Shown here piece after piece: positions 58,301-64,000 of a stretch of 64,000 nt of DNA (within the stretch, counting starts at the first letter, position 1; each line of letters begins with the position of its first letter). The translations under genes were made by a program, and so were the position numbers. This DNA comes from Botryotinia globosa (Eukaryota; Ascomycota; Leotiomycetes; Helotiales; Sclerotiniaceae). The notes below the pieces were generated by a model. It was not told the DNA's origin. It ran no database searches and saw only the letters and a program-made list of their open reading frames with translations. The stretch is from the NCBI GenBank assembly GCA_014898425.1, contig RCSZ01000009.1, positions 868,001 to 932,000 on the forward strand. Reading direction: 5' to 3'.

Positions 58301-58387
58301 GATACAACCTCAATCTCTTATCCTGCATATAATACTCTCAAACTTCCTGAAAACGATCTTATCATTTGGGAAGGAATTACATGGGAA
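55332..58387. other. long intergenic region with repeats, no supportable gene
   Basis: About 3 kb. Short frames at 55698-57480 show no domains. It contains a GGAGGAA tandem run at about 55578-55604, the repeat-bearing inverted repeat at 57374-57511, a (CTTCCT)n run at about 58109-58136 and three copies of CGAAAGGATC (58178, 58218, 58253). The end is probably the leader of the F-box-like gene. Confidence 0.5.
57374..57511. repeat. inverted repeat with 16-bp tandem expansion in one arm
   Basis: The left arm 57374-57406 is the exact reverse complement of the two ends of 57433-57511. The right arm contains three extra 16-bp units (GTAGCACGCACTTGGA) inserted in tandem. A 26-base spacer separates the arms. 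Folding would give a 33-bp hairpin with slippage among the repeated units. Confidence 0.85.
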
Positions 58388-60520
58388 ATGCAATCACCAC
58401 GACGAACTACTAGACTGGCATCGGCAGGGAGTACGAGTACCTTTGATTCGAGACCTCGAAGTCCATTGAGCACCAGTGCCACAATTGACGATTTTTCCAG
58501 CCTGGCCAGTGATATATCGTCGGTGTCGAACAATTACTCAATCAAATCGGCATCAAGAAGTACGATTCAGGTAGGACCCACAAGGTCCCAAACAGATCCA
58601 ATCTCCAAACGATATGAATTTGAGCCCAGACCACCAGTTCGAACAACCCTCCTCGAGCCTCAACGATTGATGCAGGAACCCGTATCCTGGACGAATTTTG
58701 TCTCGCAGCCATCTTTAGGAGAGGGTTTGCTTAAACTTCCCGAAGAGATACTTTTGGTTATTCTGCGGGAGCTCAAGAAATCACATCTGAAAGCGGGGAG
58801 CCTAAGTTGTGCAACATGTTGGATGAGGGATCTGCACAGTCTTGGATTGAGCAACAAGAAATGGTGGAGTGCTGCAAGAGTTATTCTGTATGAAGACATA
58901 CAGCTTGTTGGAAGTGATTCGAGTTTGCATATGAAGAAAAAGTACAAGTCGAAACATGGAATCAGGTTGAGACTCCTTCGTCGAACCCTTCGGAGTCAAC
59001 CAGAGCTCGCCAAATATGTCAAATCATTGAAGGTTCCTTCAATGCCAGACTCGGCCAAAACGAAACAAGATCAGGAGGAATACATGGACTTGGTAGCTTC
59101 AGTGATAATGGCATGTCCAAACTTGGAACGCGTACCAGGAATCTATCAGCCATACGATCATGAATTTACAAAGTTCTTCCATGCACTGGGGACACGATCA
59201 AAACTCGTCGAGAAAGTTTGGATTATCGAATCAAGTCCAATACGTCGTCTTTACAATGCATCTGATGAAATCGAAAACCCTGTGATTGTACCAGGCCCCT
59301 TACGCTCTGAACAATACCTCGATTTCTTGGGTCTTAACTCGAATTGGCCACACTTGCAGACACTCGTCCTTCATTGTAGCCCCGGTGGCATGATTGATTC
59401 ACCTTTATTCACTGAAATATTTGGACGTCTTCCATCACTTCAGGATTTATATATATCGAACTTTCCGCGTACTTCTTTCAATGATGAGAACTTGCTTTCC
59501 CTTCCAGCTCTCAAAAAACTCCGCCTCGATTCACTTCCAGGCATAACTTCGAATGGATTAGCAGCCTATGCATCATTACCTACTTCCGCTAATCTTACCT
59601 CGCTATCTTTAATATCATTACCACTCCGATCACTCGCCATCCTCGCTCGATTTTTCACTCACCTGAAGAGCCTCAGATCATTCTCTTTATCTCAGGGCCC
59701 TTCCCCTATGCTCAATGACCAGAATGATATCTTCTTACACCCTTATCTTGCCTCGTCCACCCTCGAACACCTTCACTGGGAAATCACGAATCCTGATGAC
59801 GACAAGGCTTCTGAGATCCTTGCTAAATCTATCACTTTCTCTGGATTTCCCAACCTAAAGTCTCTCCGTGCCCCAACTGACTTTAATGGTATGCTTCAAA
59901 AGCTTTGCAAACCAAGGTCCAGAATTGAATTACCAGGAGACAAGTATCGAAATATGGGAGTTGGCAACCCTCAGAATCGAGCGGCGACTGTGCCTGCCAC
60001 TATACCCGTAATACCTCCACCAAATCGCCAGACAATATTTTCTCGACAGAGTGAGCGTCGCGATAGTGTCATGACTGGAAAATCCTCAAATTCATCTTCG
60101 CTGTCTCTTGCATATGAGACGCACATAGACGGGAGCGGCAAACATGAGATGATGAGTTTGTTGAGTGCTCGGCATGCTGCTCAACTTCGGATTGATACTG
60201 CTACAACGCCACAGTTTGATATAATAATTTGGGACGATGACGGACAATTCCTCGAGAGGTTCAAATTAGGAACTTTCATTGGCAAAGTAGAGAGTAAGAT
60301 TGTATACAACTTGACGCCAGACATTGAAGGCAGTGATGAGTCTATCATGAGTGTCGAGACACTTTTGGAGAAGGGAGTTGAGTCGAAATCTAGCGATGGT
60401 TGTACGGGAAGTTGGAACATAGAGCTCGACTCGAAATCAAAGGATAGAAAGAAGAGAGATTGGTGGTGGCATACTGAGAGGGAGAGATGGAGAGAGATCA
60501 AATTGGCTACTTTCTTTTAA
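58388..60520 (+). CDS. F-box-like / leucine-rich-repeat protein
   Basis: 710 residues from the first in-frame ATG (58388). The frame is open further upstream but has no ATG. An F-box-like motif lies at about residues 115-165 (LLKLPEEILLVILRELKK, then HSLGLSNKKWWSAARVILYEDI). Leucine-rich segments follow at about 230-450 (WPHLQTLVLHC, LPSLQDLYISNF, LPALKKLRLDSL, ANLTSLSLISL, LKSLRSFSLSQG). The N-terminus is Arg/Ser-rich (QSPRRTTRLASAGS), and the C-terminal 200 residues are not recognised. F-box proteins recruit substrates to SCF ubiquitin ligases; a specific target cannot be inferred. Confidence 0.78.
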   Translation: MQSPRRTTRLASAGSTSTFDSRPRSPLSTSATIDDFSSLASDISSVSNNYSIKSASRSTIQVGPTRSQTDPISKRYEFEPRPPVRTTLLEPQRLMQEPVSWTNFVSQPSLGEGLLKLPEEILLVILRELKKSHLKAGSLSCATCWMRDLHSLGLSNKKWWSAARVILYEDIQLVGSDSSLHMKKKYKSKHGIRLRLLRRTLRSQPELAKYVKSLKVPSMPDSAKTKQDQEEYMDLVASVIMACPNLERVPGIYQPYDHEFTKFFHALGTRSKLVEKVWIIESSPIRRLYNASDEIENPVIVPGPLRSEQYLDFLGLNSNWPHLQTLVLHCSPGGMIDSPLFTEIFGRLPSLQDLYISNFPRTSFNDENLLSLPALKKLRLDSLPGITSNGLAAYASLPTSANLTSLSLISLPLRSLAILARFFTHLKSLRSFSLSQGPSPMLNDQNDIFLHPYLASSTLEHLHWEITNPDDDKASEILAKSITFSGFPNLKSLRAPTDFNGMLQKLCKPRSRIELPGDKYRNMGVGNPQNRAATVPATIPVIPPPNRQTIFSRQSERRDSVMTGKSSNSSSLSLAYETHIDGSGKHEMMSLLSARHAAQLRIDTATTPQFDIIIWDDDGQFLERFKLGTFIGKVESKIVYNLTPDIEGSDESIMSVETLLEKGVESKSSDGCTGSWNIELDSKSKDRKKRDWWWHTERERWREIKLATFF

Positions 60521-61125
60521 TGTTAATTCTTATGATACCCAGGGTATGTATGGTGTTTATGTCGAAAAGTTATATTTCTATGATATTTTGGAAGTTGGAA
60601 ACTTATCAGTTACTATTGGGTTTTTATATAATAACTATTGTAAATTTAATACCTAATTCTCTTAACATTCACTCTCACAGTTCGGCCCCCTCACCACCTG
60701 ACCCGAACTTAGCTGCCTGATTTTGAAAGATCTTTCAGCTTCTTTTCTACTTAAAGTTACTGCCTTCTCTTCTTTCTTCTTTCTCGCTCTCCAAATTTCT
60801 TTCTTTCACTACACAACCCACAATACCAAAATTCAAATTGTACAAGACAAGACAAGCCAATCCTTTTGACAATATTGAAAGTACTGGCTTCCACTAGTTT
60901 GCACTTTCTTCTCTTGCAGATTTTGATTCGATTTATAACATAGGAATTGTTTCACATTCATCTTCTCTTGTTTCTTCTGGTTGCTTGTCAAGCTGTCGCA
61001 AGAAATCCTGTTTACACATCACCAACAGACCGACCAAATCCAACCTCGAACAAGCAATCAAAGCCACTCTTGAACAATCCTATCCCTACATCTCAAATTC
61101 TCCATCTACGATTTACCATCTATAC
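60521..61125. other. intergenic region, pyrimidine-rich leader
   Basis: About 600 bp. The second half is pyrimidine-rich (CTTTCTTTC-type) and probably contains the promoter and leader of the next gene. No gene seen. Confidence 0.5.
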
Positions 61126-62130
61126 ATGCACGAGACACCAATCTCCATGACCAAACAAAAGATGTCTCTCGCACTCCTCCCCAAGCGCGGTCTCACGCCT
61201 CGCGAAGTGACCGCTCTCCTCGTCATGGTCGCATCGCAACTCATCATCGGCGTCATGATGCTGCGCATGATGATGGCCAATCAGGGTGTTAACAGCGTGG
61301 GATTCACCGAAGTTCTTCCTACCATTCAAGCTCCATTCCCTGGTGCGCAGTGCGAGGCTCAGATGAATGATGGAAAGAGTGGAATGAATGGAATGAACTT
61401 TGGTGAAAATATCGATTGCAGCAACTTTAACAAAGACGCGAAGATGAAGGAATTCAAGATGGGCCAAGGAATCGATGCTTCGGAGTATTTTCTCAGAACG
61501 AAAATCGTCATCGGTAATCGGATTTCGTGTCATCGCACATTCGTGACGGAGAAGAAGAATTCGCTGGTTAAGGGTTTGTGGGAAGTGATTGAGGGGGTCT
61601 ACGAACTTGAGGAAATGGCTGCGGGTTCTCGGATTGACGAGAGTTTTGCTCGAAATACGGGCGCTCAACGAGTTTTGCGCAAGGGAGATGGAGAGACAGA
61701 TGGTGGTGTCAGGGAAGATTGGGAGGTGGTTAAATTTGCGCAAAATCCTGCGTATCCTGCGGATGAACATGATCAGTTCCGTGCTGAGATCTCGTATATG
61801 GAAGATAGGGTTACGGGGTTCCGCAAGGCGGTGGAGGAGATTATGGAGAAGAATGATGTGGAGGGGGTTTTGAATATGGCGAGGAAGAGTTTGAAGGGGT
61901 TGGGACCGAATGCACAATTCGTGCGAGACCAGAAGAACGATGGAAATTCCGAGGAGAAAATGTTGATTGCGCAGAAGAGTAAAGAGAAAGTGAATCGCGC
62001 ACTATCCGGTCTGTGGGAGATTTTTCAGGACATGGATGAAGAGATGAAAGATACAGAGCGATGGTTGAGAGATACAGAGACGGCGTTGAAGAACGTTGTA
62101 TATGAGTTTAAGATGAAGTGGACACTTTAG
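61126..62130 (+). CDS. single-pass membrane protein, hypothetical
   Basis: 334 residues from the first in-frame ATG; the frame is open upstream, but without an ATG. A short basic N-terminus (MTKQKMSLALLPKRGLTPRE) is followed by one transmembrane helix at about residues 25-50 (VTALLVMVASQLIIGVMMLRMMM). A mainly charged soluble part is rich in Glu, Lys and Met, with helical, coiled-coil-like stretches at about 220-330. I do not recognise a family. Signal-anchor topology is inferred from the N-terminal charges and the single helix. Confidence 0.65.
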   Translation: MHETPISMTKQKMSLALLPKRGLTPREVTALLVMVASQLIIGVMMLRMMMANQGVNSVGFTEVLPTIQAPFPGAQCEAQMNDGKSGMNGMNFGENIDCSNFNKDAKMKEFKMGQGIDASEYFLRTKIVIGNRISCHRTFVTEKKNSLVKGLWEVIEGVYELEEMAAGSRIDESFARNTGAQRVLRKGDGETDGGVREDWEVVKFAQNPAYPADEHDQFRAEISYMEDRVTGFRKAVEEIMEKNDVEGVLNMARKSLKGLGPNAQFVRDQKNDGNSEEKMLIAQKSKEKVNRALSGLWEIFQDMDEEMKDTERWLRDTETALKNVVYEFKMKWTL

Positions 62131-63035
62131 ATGATGTGGGCTTAGGTTGTGGTGTCAGCGTCCATGCGACTTTGATCGATTACTTGCATACATATATGCG
62201 TACGCATACGACTAGATTGGGCTATGATTATTTCTTTTGTTTCTTTCGGATTTCGGTTTCTGCTTGCTCTTTCTACCTTTTGATTCTGAGCTTGCGTCGA
62301 TCGTCTCGTTTGCATCTTACGCTGTTGGAAAAGATGTTTACAATGCGATACAATACGATACGAATCGATGGGAGGGGAAAGAAGGATGAAGGATGAAGAA
62401 ATGAAGATGACTTTTGTACAATACCCCTCACGAACAATACATGATAAGAAGAAGAAGAAGAAGAGATTCACGGCGGATCTATCCTACTGGAAGCTTCGAG
62501 CAGGAAGGAAAAAGAATCAGATACTTTATGTAATTGTCCTTGATACATCTCATTTCTCGTTTCGTACACGAAATAGATACCTAGTTTTTTAGTCTCCTAG
62601 GAACATCATAAATGATAATTGTATCTACTTTGGCTTGATCTATCTGTGTCTGTCTGTGTACGTGTGTAAACTTTTTTCTTCAAAACAGTAAATCCGAATG
62701 ATTGAATACACTAAACATTTACTTCATTTTACTCTCTTCCATCCATCCATCTTCTTCTTTCTTTCCCAAATCCCCAAACAACACATTCTATATCCCCCAA
62801 TACAACCACGCCACACAATATCACCTCATTCATCCAATGCAATTTAACAAATCAACTAAGCCAACCCTCCACTCTTCCCTCTCCAAACTCACACCCCCAT
62901 CTCCAATTTTCTACTCCCTCCTCCCTCCAGACCCAACCCCAACCTCAACCTCAACCCCAACCTCAACCTCAACCCCCCCTCCAAAGACCCCATCCCATCC
63001 CATTCCATTCCATCCCACCCTCACCTCACCTCACC
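62131..63035. other. intergenic region, low-complexity
   Basis: About 900 bp between convergent genes. It contains an (GAA)n-type run at about 62449-62463 and pyrimidine-rich simple repeats (AACCTC, CCATC and CCTCA units) at about 62935-63040 that reach the stop codon of the next gene. The frame 62702-63247 is composed of these repeats and looks spurious. Confidence 0.5.
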
Positions 63036-63929
63036 TCACCGCACAGGACACTCCTCAACCCCCGAATGCAAATAATCAAAACTCTGCACCAAGCCCGCAA
63101 AATGCGCCAGCGCCGCCAGCACAACCATACAATGCAGGATCTGATGGCTATTTCCGTAGAAATCGAAGCGGCCGGGGTAGTATTTTTCTGGGATCTATTT
63201 GTGATGTTAGTTTAAGTTTTGTTTGTGTTTCTTTTCTTGCTGGTTAATACAGCAGGTGGTGCAGTGGGTTGGATTGGATTTTAATGTATGTCGAGCCTTG
63301 TGGATTGGTGGTTCAACCTGGGAGGAGGAGTTGCAGTTTACCGATTTATTTCTCGATGAGCCAGTTTCGAGTGGAAATCTCGCAGGGAGAATAAAAGAAA
63401 AAGGGAAAGGAAAAAAGGTGGGAGGAAACGAACTCACTCTCAAACTATAAGCCAAAGCCCCCACAAAATTAAGTCCCGCCATGCCCACTATCCAACCCAG
63501 ACTCAATCGTTTATACTGCAACGAGATGCCGTAGATGATGATCGAATGCACGATGAAGATGACGGCCGAGAGACCCAGGGCTGCGTACATGAGGGTGCGG
63601 TAGGGACGGAAGAAGGGGGTGCGGAAGGGTGGGAGGAGGGTGAAGAGGGTGAGGGCGAGAGAGAGGAGGGTGATCTGGGGGTGGAGTTAGCGGGGGAGGT
63701 GAAAAGGAAATGAGAGGTGGGGGCAAGGGGAGGAAGGGGAGGAAGGGGAGGAAGGGGAGGAAAGGGAGGAAAGTACCATAGACCAGTAAATTCTCTGGAG
63801 TTTCACATCACATATAAAACCGTGATAGATGGTCGCAACAGTACTTCCCCACATCAGCGCCACGATGCCGAGATAATCGAGCTCGATCTAGAAAGCTGCG
63901 GTTTGGTGACTGTGATTATTGAGAGTATG
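63036..63929 (-). pseudogene. Hemolysin III / PAQR (Izh-type) membrane protein, 3' part, with an in-frame TAG
   Basis: Three minus-strand exons give a clear family C-terminal half: 63887-63777 (IELDYLGIVALMWGS..YWSM), 63674-63438 (ITLLSLALTL..RPYRTLMYAALGLS..FVGALAYSLR) and 63194-63036 (IPEKYYPGRFDFYGNSHQILH..). Introns 63776-63675 and 63437-63195 are GT-AG and phases agree. SHQILH is the last conserved metal-binding motif of PAQR proteins. Upstream, 63929-63891 encodes YHTLNNHSHQTAAF, matching the conserved HTxxNHS motif with no gap to LDYLG, but the codon at 63890-63888 is TAG. This is either a nonsense mutation, making a recent pseudogene or a defective allele, or an assembly error. The 5' end lies beyond the window. 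Confidence 0.72.
63727..63772 (+). repeat. GGGGAGGAA tandem repeat inside an intron
   Basis: Four to five units of a 9-bp purine repeat lying in intron 63776-63675 of the PAQR gene. On the gene's strand it is a pyrimidine tract. The plus strand has regularly spaced G4 runs. Confidence 0.85.
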
Positions 63930-64000
63930 ATATCTGCGTGTGTGAAATAGATTAGTCTCAAGATTCAAATATCAATCATCAATTATCAAATCCAAGATTA

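Noticed and set aside
58175..58387. Upstream extension of the F-box-like frame
   Set aside because: It has no ATG and consists of repeated CGAAAGGATC-type leader sequence.
60985..61125. Upstream extension of the membrane-protein frame
   Set aside because: No ATG; the first Met is at 61126, shortly before the predicted helix.
62702..63247. 181-codon plus-strand frame, Pro/Thr/Ser-rich
   Set aside because: Composed of simple repeats and antisense to the last PAQR exon, which has clear homology.

Overview
The window is a piece of nuclear chromosome from a filamentous ascomycete. Genes carry short (44-70 bp) GT-AG introns, intergenic DNA is AT-leaning, and a long AT-rich tract at 9.5-16.1 kb shows the transition-only decay typical of repeat-induced point mutation (RIP). 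The mix of conserved genes and AT-rich islands would fit Leotiomycetes (Botrytis/Sclerotinia relatives), but that placement is inference.

Layout. 1-928: 3' end of the Obg-like ATPase OLA1/YchF. 3351-37915: a secondary-metabolite gene cluster. In order it holds an MFS exporter, a phytanoyl-CoA-type Fe(II)/2-oxoglutarate dioxygenase, a Baeyer-Villiger-type flavin monooxygenase, a decayed Ty3/Gypsy retrotransposon plus a small Tc1/mariner-like element, an NRPS of architecture T-C-A-T-R, a SAM methyltransferase, an SDR, an acyl-CoA/acyl-AMP ligase, an FSH1-type serine hydrolase and a highly reducing PKS (KS-AT-DH-cMT-pseudoER-KR-ACP). 38625 onward: ordinary chromosome. This part holds an SGT2-like TPR co-chaperone, an aldo-keto reductase, a CECR5-like HAD hydrolase, a Cys/His-rich protein, a six-exon tRNA-dihydrouridine synthase (Dus4 type), a 2EXR-domain protein, an F-box-like/LRR protein, a single-pass membrane protein and the 3' part of a hemolysin III/PAQR membrane protein.

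How the cluster may work (inference from domain content). The PKS makes a methyl-branched, partly reduced chain and ends at an ACP with no release domain. The FSH1-type hydrolase could free the acid, and the ligase could activate it and load the N-terminal T domain of the NRPS, as in lipoinitiation of echinocandin-type systems. The C domain would then join it to one amino acid on the second T domain, and the R domain, whose catalytic Tyr/Lys are intact, would release an N-acyl amino aldehyde or alcohol. The oxygenases, methyltransferase and SDR would tailor the product and the MFS protein would export it. The PKS resembles the PKS half of fungal PKS-NRPS hybrids, so direct hand-over between the two megasynthases is an alternative. 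No pathway regulator and no trans-enoyl reductase is visible.

The Gypsy element lies on the minus strand. It has 150-bp LTRs that differ only by transitions, a 5-bp AATAT target duplication, and recognisable but mutated reverse-transcriptase and integrase motifs. It splits the cluster into two blocks.
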